Positions 1 through 8,551 of a DNA stretch of 64,000 nucleotides are shown here, one piece after another (within the stretch, counting starts at the first letter, position 1; each line of letters opens with the position of its first letter). The notes below the pieces were generated by a model. It did not search any database. It was not told the origin of the DNA and saw only the letters and a program-made list of their open reading frames with translations. The DNA comes from Nodularia sp. LEGE 06071. Its GTDB lineage: Bacteria; Cyanobacteriota; Cyanobacteriia; Cyanobacteriales; Nostocaceae. Made by a program: the position numbers and the translations under genes. The stretch spans positions 186,001 through 250,000 of the forward strand of contig NZ_JADEWH010000005.1 of assembly GCF_015207755.1 (NCBI RefSeq), given 5' to 3'.

Positions 1-278
1 GTATTGGCTACATAGGCGCGTCGTTCTCTTCCATAGGTGCGAGTTTGTTCGGTATATAAAGTTACGGCTAGTAAGTCACCAATATAAGGTACTACCCACT
101 CATCGCAGGTTTCAATAAACCAGTTTTCATATAAATTGGCGATATCGGTTTCTACAGTTTCTAATTCCTGTTCAATTACACCGAGTAAGGCGCGTAGGGA
201 ACCGCCTTGGGTTTCGTCTCGGATACGGTAAATTGCTGGTATTAGGTTGTATAAACGTTCTGGGTTGGGGTTGTTCAT
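1..278 (-). CDS. Phage tail protein of the contractile injection system (partial, runs off left edge)
   Basis: The reading frame opens with ATG at 278 on the minus strand and stays open to the window edge (92 codons visible). It begins MNNPNPERLYNLIPAIYR and continues with an IRDETQGGSLRALL segment and an acidic helical stretch. This N-terminal look, a short YNLLP/IYR segment and then 'D..qGgsLraLl.vie.q', is typical of the phage tail proteins that follow the two large baseplate wedge genes in eCIS and phage-tail-like clusters. It lies 66 bp downstream of the propeller-containing wedge gene, on the same strand and in the expected order, so it probably belongs to the same operon. The C-terminal part is not in the window, so its domain content cannot be judged. 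Recognition is by pattern and context. Confidence 0.75.
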   Translation of the reverse strand, partial: MNNPNPERLYNLIPAIYRIRDETQGGSLRALLGVIEQELETVETDIANLYENWFIETCDEWVVPYIGDLLAVTLYTEQTRTYGRERRAYVAN

Positions 279-344
279 GTTGGGGTGGGGATTTATTTCA
301 CGCAGAGGCGCAGAGGCGCGGAGAGGAGGAGTTGAGGGAGGGAT

Positions 345-3300
345 TTATGGTTTGTTTATTAAGATGATACTTTTGGGATTGAGTAATAGTAATTGTGCGG
401 GTAAAACTTTACTCTGTTGTTCATCCCAGGTTGCTGTAGCTGCTGATAGGGATGGTTCTAAGGTTTTGGGACGAGAGGAGAGATAAAGTGCATCTAAATC
501 TACTGCAATTACACCTGTGATATTCTGGATAGCAGCGATCGCCTCTGAAGTAGTCACAGATTGTCCAAAACTCCGCCTTTCAAAGGAAAATGTTTCCTGT
601 AATGCAGTGCGAATTGCTGCTAATACTGGTTTGACTTCCCGTCGAGAATCTATCAAAATCTTAGCCTCCAAATTAAATAGCAATGGTTGATAGCTACCGA
701 TTTGCACATCTATCTGTTCCGGGGCGCGAGCTTTGGCGATCGCCTGCTCTAAATTGGTGTAAAGTTGAGAATCTGGCGTTACTGCTTTCCCATTCACCGC
801 CCCAATGGTCATATAAACAATGGGAATAGACTGATTAGGTATCACTTCCGCCTTGGCTTTACCAATACCAGCAAAAGCCCGACTAAAGTCTTCAAAGTCT
901 TGTAGAGAGACGATTCTATCCAAGGTGCGGACAGTTAGAGGTGCGCTGGTTCTTGCTTCATTTAATGCTTCTCTGGCTGCTGCGCCTGTTGCGGGTACAG
1001 GGTTTGTGACTTCCCGAATTCCCAAAGGTCGAGTTTTCAGTAAACTTAAGCTATCCTGTGCAATTTCTCCCGCTAACCCAATACCACTACGGTAACGCGC
1101 CATGATGTTTTCTAAACCACTGGGTAAACGTGCGCCTTTTTCACCATCTCCAAAGGTAATTGTCGTTGTGCCATCGTCATCTATGCGAGTAATATAATTT
1201 TGATCCAGGTGATTCAGTCCATACAATGAAGGGACTTCTTCCCAACGCACACCATCGACAAATAATTCTAAGGTAGTCTTAGCACCACTAGGAGTAGTTG
1301 CGGAAATGTAAGTCAGTGGTGGTTTATTTAATATAAAGTTTTGATTAGCTAAAGTACCATCACCGCTTCCTAAAACTTCCTCAATTGTCTCACCATGAGT
1401 CGCCGGAGTCACATTGGCGTAAATCACTGTAGTTGCAGGATCATAGCTATTTTGTAATGCTGTGCTTAAAGTGAGAATCGGTTGTAATTGGTCGTTTGGT
1501 GGTGTTTTGATTATACAAACCTCACTCACAATTTGATCATCTATGGAGGCTGGTTGTAAACTAATATCTTCTGGTGCATTCACTTCTAGAAAACCTTCAA
1601 ATCCGTTTCTATCTCGTAAATGCCATATTTGAGATTTTGGTGGTGAAAGTAATTGTAGTAAGTCGCCAATTTTAACCTCCACAGATGACAAGCCGTCAGG
1701 AGCGGTTAAAATGCCATATTTCTCCATTTTGGTACGGATGCGTTTACCACTGACAATGATGGTTTTTTCTGCTTCTAACCCTGAGACATACTCACTCAAA
1801 TAAATCTGATTTTCTCGAATCGGATCATGAAATATTTTTTGTTGTTGAATTTGAATACTCAAAGTTTCATCGGCTAGATTTAAACTTTCACTTTGAGCTA
1901 AAACTATGGTTTGACGCAGGTTGAAATCATTAGTGTTGAAACTATCTGCTGATAAAATACGGGTGATTTTATTATTTAGTCCAAAGTCTCGACGGGTGAT
2001 ATTTAATGAACCTTCAACTAGACAAGGCTTTGCAGTTTTAGCATCTTCTGTTAATAAGACTATCCAACTTTTTGGCAGAATTTTAGAATAAATATTGTCT
2101 AAATCTATCTCCTGGCTGGAAATTTCAAAGTTAGGCCATTCTTGTTGTGCATCTTCAACAAATCCAGCAAAGGTACTACCTGCAAAAAAGTTGTTAGCTG
2201 TACTAATAATTGTCGTAATATTTATATTTATGCCGATTTTAATTTTATTTGTAGTCCAATTATTATTTTGAGTTTTCTCATGGCTAAAAATCCCATTTTT
2301 GTTGCCTGATAATAAGTATTGGCTGACTGAATTATACGTTAAAGTCGTTACATGAGGATTTGAGTTAATTTCCACCCAATTGTCACCATGATCAATAGAC
2401 GAGAAAATACCATTCTGTGTCCCAGCAATTATATATTGTGCATCTTGAATAATCTCAGTAATTAGTGAATTAACTTGATGATTTAATTGTTGGAAAACCC
2501 AATTTTCTCCGTTATCTGAGGAACGATAAATACCATCATCTGTCCCAGCGAATATATAGTAATTCTCTTCAGTTTGATAAATCAGTAGCGACAGCACCGC
2601 TTTACCAATTAAGCCTTTAGCAGTCCAGTTTTTTCCTTGGTCTGGAGAGCGATAAATACCATCATCAGTTCCAGCAAATATATAAATTACGCCAATTATA
2701 AATGTTGTATCAGTTGATAAATTAGGGATAAAAGGTGCATTTACTGTAAAAGAAGTATCAGAAATAATACTAGTAACAGTTCTGACTTGATTTGCTGCTG
2801 TGATAATCTCGCCTAATTTGACACCTGTAGTTAAATTGTTTTCACTACTCGTTACAGTTGTCCCATCACTAGTAACTGTCCCAGTCCCATTATTAATGGT
2901 ACTATAACTGACTAAAGAACGAATAACGGTGTTAGGTAAGGCTGTATTAATAGTATTAACATTGGTATTATTATTTGTATATTCTACCCGCACGCTTCCC
3001 AAATTAATGGGAGTCCAATTTTCACCATGATCTTTGGAACTAAACACGCCACCGCCAGGAGTTCCGGCTAAAATATATCCCCGTGCATCAATATAAAATG
3101 TTTGAATAGTTAGATTTGTAATGCCAATATTGACAGATTTCCAGTTATCACCGTTATCTGTTGAGCGAAAAATACCTGCGCCTGATGTCCCGATAAACAA
3201 GTAATTGTTAGTTGGATTGACGGCTAAACAACGAATATCAATTGTTGGTAACCCGGCGTTAATTGCTGTCCAATTCTCACTATTATTACTACTGCGAAAA

Positions 3301-4151
3301 ATGCCGCCTTTAATTGTACCTTGGTAATCACGCTTAATTTCATTGGGCATATCTTCCCATTTGGGGGCATTATAACCAAATAGGGCAACTCGTTGGCGAA
3401 AGGCGAAAACTTGGGGATTTTGCAGGGGACTAGAAATTTCCGATGGTAACTGCTGTTCCCAGGTAATTTGGGTATAACCCATGCTGGCATTTGTCTGTAC
3501 TGTTGCTAAGGTGAGGAGATACCAAAGATTTTCTTCGGCTATTATTAAGATGCGATCGCCTGCTTGTAGTTGCGTATTTATACCCTGTAAATATAATCTT
3601 TTAGTATCGCTATTAACTTGCTGTGGTCTTGTCTGTCTGGGTTTAAGTAGATTCCACTGCACACGAGCAACAATTTCCGCACTGGTTTCAAAGGTTTCCG
3701 GAAGTTCATCTTCCCCAGGAATACTGACAATTTGTGTACCAGCAGGGACTGTAGCCATTCCCAAACTACCGGGCGCATCATCGACGGTAAAGGCTAAATA
3801 GGTACTCGCAGCTACACCGGGATCAAGTTCATAACCAATCGCCCTAGCTAATTCTAATACTGAGCGCAGTTCGGTAGCAGTTTCAATAAAACCTTCGTTA
3901 GCAATGCGTTCTTGGTAAAAAGTCAGGACATCAGCCACCACCGCCCAAGCATCTAAAATGGCGATCGCCGGATCATCTACAGCACGAGTTGTCAATTTTG
4001 CCAAGGGGGCAGTATTAGTAATATTATTTGCATATCGCGGTAAATTAGCTAATAGGCGATCGCGAAAACTAGCCCAATCACTAATGCGGTAAGCTAGGCT
4101 TGGTAAGCCAGGACGATTATAGATTTTTGGCGGTTTATCGGTAGGATTCAT
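345..4151 (-). CDS. Baseplate wedge protein (Afp12/TIGR02243-like) with an inserted Asp-box beta-propeller
   Basis: A 1268-residue protein. Residues 1-275 and about 690-1268 look like a 'putative baseplate assembly protein' of phage-tail-like systems: an N-terminal segment with DPAIAILDAWAVVADVLTFYQERIANE, and a C-terminal segment with an ITFGDGEKGARLPSG motif and a TVRTLDRIVSLQDFEDFSRAFAGIGKA motif, both seen in gp6/gpJ-like wedge proteins. Between them, residues about 280-660 contain six clear Asp-box (BNR) motifs of the form S-x-D/N-x-G-x-x-W, ending at W294, W337, W379, W509, W551 and W592, plus a degenerate one near W632. This spacing predicts a seven-bladed or nearly seven-bladed propeller. 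A small extra beta domain (about 420-480) interrupts it. The gene sits between the 839-residue wedge gene and the tail-protein gene. Inference: the propeller decorates the outside of the baseplate and could contact a membrane or glycan. Confidence 0.85.
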   Translation of the reverse strand: MNPTDKPPKIYNRPGLPSLAYRISDWASFRDRLLANLPRYANNITNTAPLAKLTTRAVDDPAIAILDAWAVVADVLTFYQERIANEGFIETATELRSVLELARAIGYELDPGVAASTYLAFTVDDAPGSLGMATVPAGTQIVSIPGEDELPETFETSAEIVARVQWNLLKPRQTRPQQVNSDTKRLYLQGINTQLQAGDRILIIAEENLWYLLTLATVQTNASMGYTQITWEQQLPSEISSPLQNPQVFAFRQRVALFGYNAPKWEDMPNEIKRDYQGTIKGGIFRSSNNSENWTAINAGLPTIDIRCLAVNPTNNYLFIGTSGAGIFRSTDNGDNWKSVNIGITNLTIQTFYIDARGYILAGTPGGGVFSSKDHGENWTPINLGSVRVEYTNNNTNVNTINTALPNTVIRSLVSYSTINNGTGTVTSDGTTVTSSENNLTTGVKLGEIITAANQVRTVTSIISDTSFTVNAPFIPNLSTDTTFIIGVIYIFAGTDDGIYRSPDQGKNWTAKGLIGKAVLSLLIYQTEENYYIFAGTDDGIYRSSDNGENWVFQQLNHQVNSLITEIIQDAQYIIAGTQNGIFSSIDHGDNWVEINSNPHVTTLTYNSVSQYLLSGNKNGIFSHEKTQNNNWTTNKIKIGININITTIISTANNFFAGSTFAGFVEDAQQEWPNFEISSQEIDLDNIYSKILPKSWIVLLTEDAKTAKPCLVEGSLNITRRDFGLNNKITRILSADSFNTNDFNLRQTIVLAQSESLNLADETLSIQIQQQKIFHDPIRENQIYLSEYVSGLEAEKTIIVSGKRIRTKMEKYGILTAPDGLSSVEVKIGDLLQLLSPPKSQIWHLRDRNGFEGFLEVNAPEDISLQPASIDDQIVSEVCIIKTPPNDQLQPILTLSTALQNSYDPATTVIYANVTPATHGETIEEVLGSGDGTLANQNFILNKPPLTYISATTPSGAKTTLELFVDGVRWEEVPSLYGLNHLDQNYITRIDDDGTTTITFGDGEKGARLPSGLENIMARYRSGIGLAGEIAQDSLSLLKTRPLGIREVTNPVPATGAAAREALNEARTSAPLTVRTLDRIVSLQDFEDFSRAFAGIGKAKAEVIPNQSIPIVYMTIGAVNGKAVTPDSQLYTNLEQAIAKARAPEQIDVQIGSYQPLLFNLEAKILIDSRREVKPVLAAIRTALQETFSFERRSFGQSVTTSEAIAAIQNITGVIAVDLDALYLSSRPKTLEPSLSAATATWDEQQSKVLPAQLLLLNPKSIILINKP

Positions 4152-4419
4152 GTTGAGTTAGGGTCAGGACTTACGAAAAATTAGGAGAAAACGAACCACG
4201 AAGGACACAAAGGACACAAAGTAAAGAGGGTTTTAGAGAGTTCTTGCGTAAGTCCTAAGAGTTTGATATCCGAGAATTATCTTTCTTTTTCTTTCTACCT
4301 TTGCGCCTTTGCGCCTTTGCGCGAAACAAATTATTTAAATAAACGAACCGCAGAGACGCAGAGGACACAGAGTTATGAGAGTTGGAGAGGTTTTTTGTGT
4401 TAGGTGGGGTTCAATTAAG
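4152..4419. repeat. Intergenic cluster of dispersed repeats between the two wedge genes
   Basis: AGGACTTACG (4166-4175) and its inverse CGTAAGTCCT (4247-4256) bound a 91-bp element that contains 'GAACCACGAAGGACACAAAGGACACAAAG'-type repeat words. A similar element lies at 63923-63967. Next comes a CTTTGCGCC triplicate (about 4299-4323) that recurs almost identically at about 57545-57572, and then a 'CGCAGAGACGCAGAGGACACAGAG' type repeat near 4350. No gene is seen here. The repeats separate genes that are probably co-transcribed. Confidence 0.6.
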
Positions 4420-6939
4420 CTAAAATCCTCCCGACATTTCAAAGAAAATTCTGCCATTTTGTGGTGCGCTGGGGTCATTATCTAAAATGCCAATTTCCAA
4501 ACGCCCAAAATTAATTTCACCTGTTTCGATTTCGTTCTGTGGTGGTTTTCCCCAACGCTGAAAACGCTGAGGATTTACAGAAACTACACCAGGAATTTGC
4601 ATGGCTGCTGTAATTACTTGACTTAAGTATACAGGTTGACCAAATGAAAAGTTATTGGGATGAAAAAATCCTAATTTCCCATCAGGTGAAATTTTATTAC
4701 TAAAGGTAAATCTTTGTAATTGTTGCTGGACATTATTAGCAAAATAATCATCTGCTACTTGTACATCTAAAATAATATCTAAAGGGACAAAAATTGGAGC
4801 TTCAATAGCTATATCTTGGGCTGCTAAACGGAAGCGTTCTAAAAAAGCCCCTAATTTCTGCTTGAAACTATCATCAACAGGTAAATTAGCTTGTCGATCT
4901 ACAGTGATAAATATAGTGTACCAATTACCTGTCCACCTCCTCGTAGCTACAGCTTTCCTAACTCCTGGATATAATTGAGCAACTTCAGCATAATCAGATG
5001 CAGTCACAGCCCGTTTTTGGTTACGAAATGCTTGCGGTGCATACAGCCGGACTTTTTCAATCGGTTCAGGATCAATACCCCCGGTAGCTGGTAAAGGGTT
5101 GCGTACTTGAGTAATCAAATTAGCTAAATCAGGGATTTGAGGATCAAGTAACGCTATGGCTTCTGCACCCACATTTCCAATAGTACCGTTACCAATGCGA
5201 TAAATAGCGGAAAAATCAGTTTCTGGTTGTGGTTTTTTCCCTAAAATGTTGTCTCCAAAACGCAGATAAGCCCGTTCATCGTCTTCTGTTTCCACGACAA
5301 ATTCCCGCGCGAAACTATCACTATTGAGTAAATCTCTTTGAGGTTGCCAATAATATATTGTATTCAGATCATCTTGTTCTGCTAACCAAATTTGAGGACG
5401 CACATCTCCTAGTTCCCAAAGTAGTGATTCCCTCGCTGGTGCTGTGGGATCAAAAGCAGATTGACGACTTTGATTGTTAATAGCAATATCTTTGGTGTAA
5501 AGTTCGCGAACACTCAAACGCACAAAACCTTGATGTGTCAAAGGGCCAAATTCTAATCGGGGATGATAGCGATTTTTGGCTGTCACTTCTGGGAGTTCTT
5601 CTTTCACTGTACAGCCATGATCTACTAAAACCACATTACCCCGTGCTACGGTAATATTAGTGTAGGGTTTACCGTTAACAATATTGCAAATCCATAAAGG
5701 AAAAGGTAAAGCATCTTCTTGATGCCATTGAATTTCGACAATATCCTGATTTAATAATTCATCTCTGCTGAGTTTTACAGAAGTTAAACGTACTGCATGG
5801 CGATGTTCAGGATTAGCATCAGCTTGAATACCACTGTCTTTCCCCAGCACTTCTTCAAAAATCAATACATCCCCAGATTGAAGTTTGAGTTGATGATTTT
5901 TTAACGTTGTCTGAGTTGTCCCGACCCCTAAATAATAAGGTAAAAATTCCTCTGCATTCCCCCAAGTATAAAACTCAATTTCGTTATGAGCCTCATATAA
6001 AGTAATATCGTGCATAGTTTCAAATACTTGCACTTGCTGTTGAATTAAACCTTGATGATTATCTAAAGATAACTGTTCTGTCCTAGTTAAAAATCTCATC
6101 CCAGGACGATTTGCTGCGGGTCCGAGTAAAACCTTACCGTCACCTTGAGAACTAACTTGTAAAGTTACCCAAGTCCTGGCATTGCAACCATCGTGCATGA
6201 GATAATCAAGTAACCGCGCATGACGGCGAATTGATACCCGTTTGCGGGCTGTACCCAAATAGGCCTCTGTCGCCACAGCATCTTGATAATAACTCAGGCG
6301 ATCGCCAGCATAAGCCAATAACTCTACCAGCATAACGCCCAAATCCGCCGGATTACGCTCTCTCCACTTCGGCATAGTCACCGTGAGACGGTCTAGCATC
6401 AACTGACGAAAACTAGCATAATCCTTCGCCAAATAATCTATAACTGGAGGCGTTTGTTTCGCTGCTGGGGGTAAATCTGGCTGAACTTTTGGGTCAAATT
6501 CACTTAATTCATTAACTTGAAAAGAAAATTCAACTTGTGACAACAGAGGATCAAAACCAGGGGGAGGCTGAGATATATCACTTAAACTATTGACCAAATA
6601 AAATATATAATTAGATACACTAGGTTCACCCACCTTCACAACCAAAACATTTGCAAAAGTAGATACAGACTCCACAGACAAAGTTTGTAGTCGTTCATTC
6701 CCTTGAATCACCACATTTTCCAGATTCAAAGGAACACTTCCCGTAAGTGAGACACCATCATCCTCACCAGGCAAATTATAGATAAAATGGACACTCAGAG
6801 TTTGTCTGTCCTTTGAAACCTCCACATAATCAATACCATTAACAACAGGTTGACCATCTGTACCCTTTGTCGTCCGAACCTTTTCCCGTCGTTGTTCAAT
6901 TCCCGCCTGATTAATCAAACTGTGGTATCGAGTATTCAT
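4420..6939 (-). CDS. Baseplate wedge protein (Afp11/gp6-like, putative baseplate assembly protein)
   Basis: An 839-residue protein with the layout of TIGR02243-type baseplate assembly proteins. Around residues 160-230 it has PPVIDYLAKDYASFRQLMLDRL, then NPADLGVMLVELLAYAGDRLSYYQDAVATEAYLGTAR, then RRHARLLDYLMHDGCNARTWV, which together are the family's hallmark. Further on come YLRFGDNILGKKP and an ASDYAEVAQLYPGVRKAVA segment shared with phage gpJ-like wedges. In Afp/PVC-type particles this protein forms heterodimers with the Afp12-like partner, which here is the next gene downstream. In the cyanobacterial tCIS an extended version of this component was reported to form the baseplate 'penton'. 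The start is ATG at 6939, and the gp25-like gene lies 80 bp upstream in the same direction. Confidence 0.88.
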   Translation of the reverse strand: MNTRYHSLINQAGIEQRREKVRTTKGTDGQPVVNGIDYVEVSKDRQTLSVHFIYNLPGEDDGVSLTGSVPLNLENVVIQGNERLQTLSVESVSTFANVLVVKVGEPSVSNYIFYLVNSLSDISQPPPGFDPLLSQVEFSFQVNELSEFDPKVQPDLPPAAKQTPPVIDYLAKDYASFRQLMLDRLTVTMPKWRERNPADLGVMLVELLAYAGDRLSYYQDAVATEAYLGTARKRVSIRRHARLLDYLMHDGCNARTWVTLQVSSQGDGKVLLGPAANRPGMRFLTRTEQLSLDNHQGLIQQQVQVFETMHDITLYEAHNEIEFYTWGNAEEFLPYYLGVGTTQTTLKNHQLKLQSGDVLIFEEVLGKDSGIQADANPEHRHAVRLTSVKLSRDELLNQDIVEIQWHQEDALPFPLWICNIVNGKPYTNITVARGNVVLVDHGCTVKEELPEVTAKNRYHPRLEFGPLTHQGFVRLSVRELYTKDIAINNQSRQSAFDPTAPARESLLWELGDVRPQIWLAEQDDLNTIYYWQPQRDLLNSDSFAREFVVETEDDERAYLRFGDNILGKKPQPETDFSAIYRIGNGTIGNVGAEAIALLDPQIPDLANLITQVRNPLPATGGIDPEPIEKVRLYAPQAFRNQKRAVTASDYAEVAQLYPGVRKAVATRRWTGNWYTIFITVDRQANLPVDDSFKQKLGAFLERFRLAAQDIAIEAPIFVPLDIILDVQVADDYFANNVQQQLQRFTFSNKISPDGKLGFFHPNNFSFGQPVYLSQVITAAMQIPGVVSVNPQRFQRWGKPPQNEIETGEINFGRLEIGILDNDPSAPQNGRIFFEMSGGF

Positions 6940-7019
6940 ACACTTCTCAACTCTCTCAAACCCTCTTTCCCCTCTTTCCTTAGTGTCCTTAGTGTCCTTT
7001 GTGGTTCGTTTCTCTTAAT

Positions 7020-7370
7020 TCATCTAGAAAACTCCCCTATCTGTCGCTGCTGAGTACGTAAAACCACATACTGAACCTTCACTTGTAGAGTAGATTCCAC
7101 CGTAGAAATTACCACCCCCTCCACCTCAATCACATCACCCAACCATTGTTCCAAAGCCCCCTTCACAATAAACTCAGTCGCCACACCCAACTCAGCACTA
7201 TTAGGTGAAAAAATCAGTTGTTGCAGATTACTCCCAAAATCAGGACGATTCACCCGTTCACCAGGATTAGTAAACAGCAACTGTTCAATCATCTGCAAAA
7301 TATGCTCATTCTCAGTAGCCGAAGCTACACGTCCACGTTGGTCAATGCGAAAAGGATAAGCTATATCCAT
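7020..7370 (-). CDS. gp25-like baseplate wedge protein (Afp9-like)
   Basis: A 116-residue protein, the usual size for the gp25/lysozyme-like wedge family (GPW_gp25). It shows the family pattern: MDIAYPFRIDQRGRVA at the start, IEQLLFTNPGERVNRPDFGSNLQQLIF in the middle (the conserved L.T..GEr..rPdFGs.l..l.F motif), and a beta-rich C-terminus with VQYVVL. This component ties the baseplate inner ring to the sheath. It begins 2 bp after the PAAR gene stop at 7373, so the two are translationally close. The start is ATG at 7370. Confidence 0.92.
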   Translation of the reverse strand: MDIAYPFRIDQRGRVASATENEHILQMIEQLLFTNPGERVNRPDFGSNLQQLIFSPNSAELGVATEFIVKGALEQWLGDVIEVEGVVISTVESTLQVKVQYVVLRTQQRQIGEFSR

Positions 7371-7372
7371 AA

Positions 7373-7696
7373 TTACATCCCTTTAACACGGGGTTGAGAC
7401 AAGACAACCGTCAGAGGAGTACCAGTAGGAACACAGACAGCTTGACTATCTAATAACAATACAGGCAAACCCATCACCTTGACACGCAAAGCCCCCACAA
7501 TCCAGTTGCCTACTATACAAGGGCCAACATTAGCCGGGGGAGGTGGATTAGCACAACCCGCAACCACATAAGGCGGCCCCTGAGTACAGACCGGCACACC
7601 CATCACCCGGACACGGGGATTAGGAACCGTGGGTTTAGCTTGTCCACCGTGGGCGCATAAGACTACACTGTTGACATTCAATAAAAATCCTGGCAT
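7373..7696 (-). CDS. PAAR-like spike tip protein
   Basis: About 107 residues. The chain is rich in Gly, Pro and Val. It has paired segments NPRVRVMGVPVCTQGPPY and ALRVKVMGLPVLLLDSQAVC, the internal two-fold repeat expected of PAAR/DUF4280-like tip proteins that sharpen the end of the spike. Conserved Cys and His residues (LCAHGG near residue 13, VAGCANP, VGPCIVG) could bind a metal ion. The better start is ATG at 7696, with a GGAGGTGAT ribosome site just upstream; a TTG one codon earlier is less likely. The ATG overlaps the stop of the spike gene by one base (TGATG), consistent with translational coupling. Confidence 0.88.
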   Translation of the reverse strand: MPGFLLNVNSVVLCAHGGQAKPTVPNPRVRVMGVPVCTQGPPYVVAGCANPPPPANVGPCIVGNWIVGALRVKVMGLPVLLLDSQAVCVPTGTPLTVVLSQPRVKGM

Positions 7697-8499
7697 CAAA
7701 TCACCTCCAAAGCACCATTATTCACATTCACACTCACAGGTGAAAGCTTCACATTTGCAGCACCATTACTTAATTCAATAGTTCCCGGTGATACCTTAAC
7801 ACTTGCAGGAGTGCTACTCAGTTCAACCCCAGAGGCGGTAATCTTGGCATTAGCAGGAGAATTATTCAACTCAATTCCTGAAGACGTTGTTAACTTCACA
7901 GTTGCAGGAGAACAAGTTAAATCAATACTATTATTTGTTAACTGAATTTCAATAGAACTTTCTTTTAACTGAATATCATTTTGGTTAACCGTAATAGTAG
8001 AAGAATCACGATTTTTAATTTCAATCATATTAGCTGCTAATTTAATAGTCGTTTCATCCTGATTATTAATTTCTATTCCCTCAGCATTAAAAACCATCTT
8101 CAATTTTCGGTCTACAATAGGTTTTTCCACCTCAATAGTCAAACCTTTATTATTTCCCAAATTACTTAAAGTAAAAGTAATTCCCGTAGTTCTAAACACC
8201 TGAACTTTAGCAGGATCGTCAACCTTAGCATTTTGAGGAAGTTCATTTTCTCCCCAAAAGCAACCAGTCCAAATGGGATAATCAGGATCACCCCCTTCAA
8301 ACTCCACCCAGACATTTGTATTTAGAGGAGGAATAGCAAAAAAGCCAATATCCTTACCAGCATAGGGACTACAAGGCATAGCCCAACTTTGCCGACCTTC
8401 CCCAAAAATAGCCGGAACACTCACCTGAACCCGACCCAAAAACAAAGGATCTTTATTAGCAGTAACCTTACCCCGATACTTCCCAAAAAATTGTGGCAT
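7696..8499 (-). CDS. gp5-like spike protein with OB fold and beta-helical needle
   Basis: A 267-residue protein. Residues 1-100 match the phage baseplate assembly protein V / gp5 OB-fold module: GKYRGKVTANKDPLFLGRVQVSVP, then WAMPCSPYAG, GFFAIPPLNTNVWVEFEGGDPDYPIWTGCFWG. Residues about 105-267 are a string of short beta repeats (examples: SGIELNNSPANAKITASGVELSS and GTIELSNGAANVKLS), which predict a trimeric beta-helix needle. There is no C-terminal toxin domain. In Afp8 the gp27-like and gp5-like parts form one chain, but here the gp27-like part is a separate gene just upstream (8552-9688). It is followed directly by the PAAR tip gene. A 'CTCTGCGCCTCTGCG' repeat occupies the short gap upstream. 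Confidence 0.88.
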   Translation of the reverse strand: MPQFFGKYRGKVTANKDPLFLGRVQVSVPAIFGEGRQSWAMPCSPYAGKDIGFFAIPPLNTNVWVEFEGGDPDYPIWTGCFWGENELPQNAKVDDPAKVQVFRTTGITFTLSNLGNNKGLTIEVEKPIVDRKLKMVFNAEGIEINNQDETTIKLAANMIEIKNRDSSTITVNQNDIQLKESSIEIQLTNNSIDLTCSPATVKLTTSSGIELNNSPANAKITASGVELSSTPASVKVSPGTIELSNGAANVKLSPVSVNVNNGALEVI

Positions 8500-8551
8500 A
8501 ACTAATCACTCCTCAAAACTCTCTGCGCCTCTGCGACTCTGCGTGAGAAAA

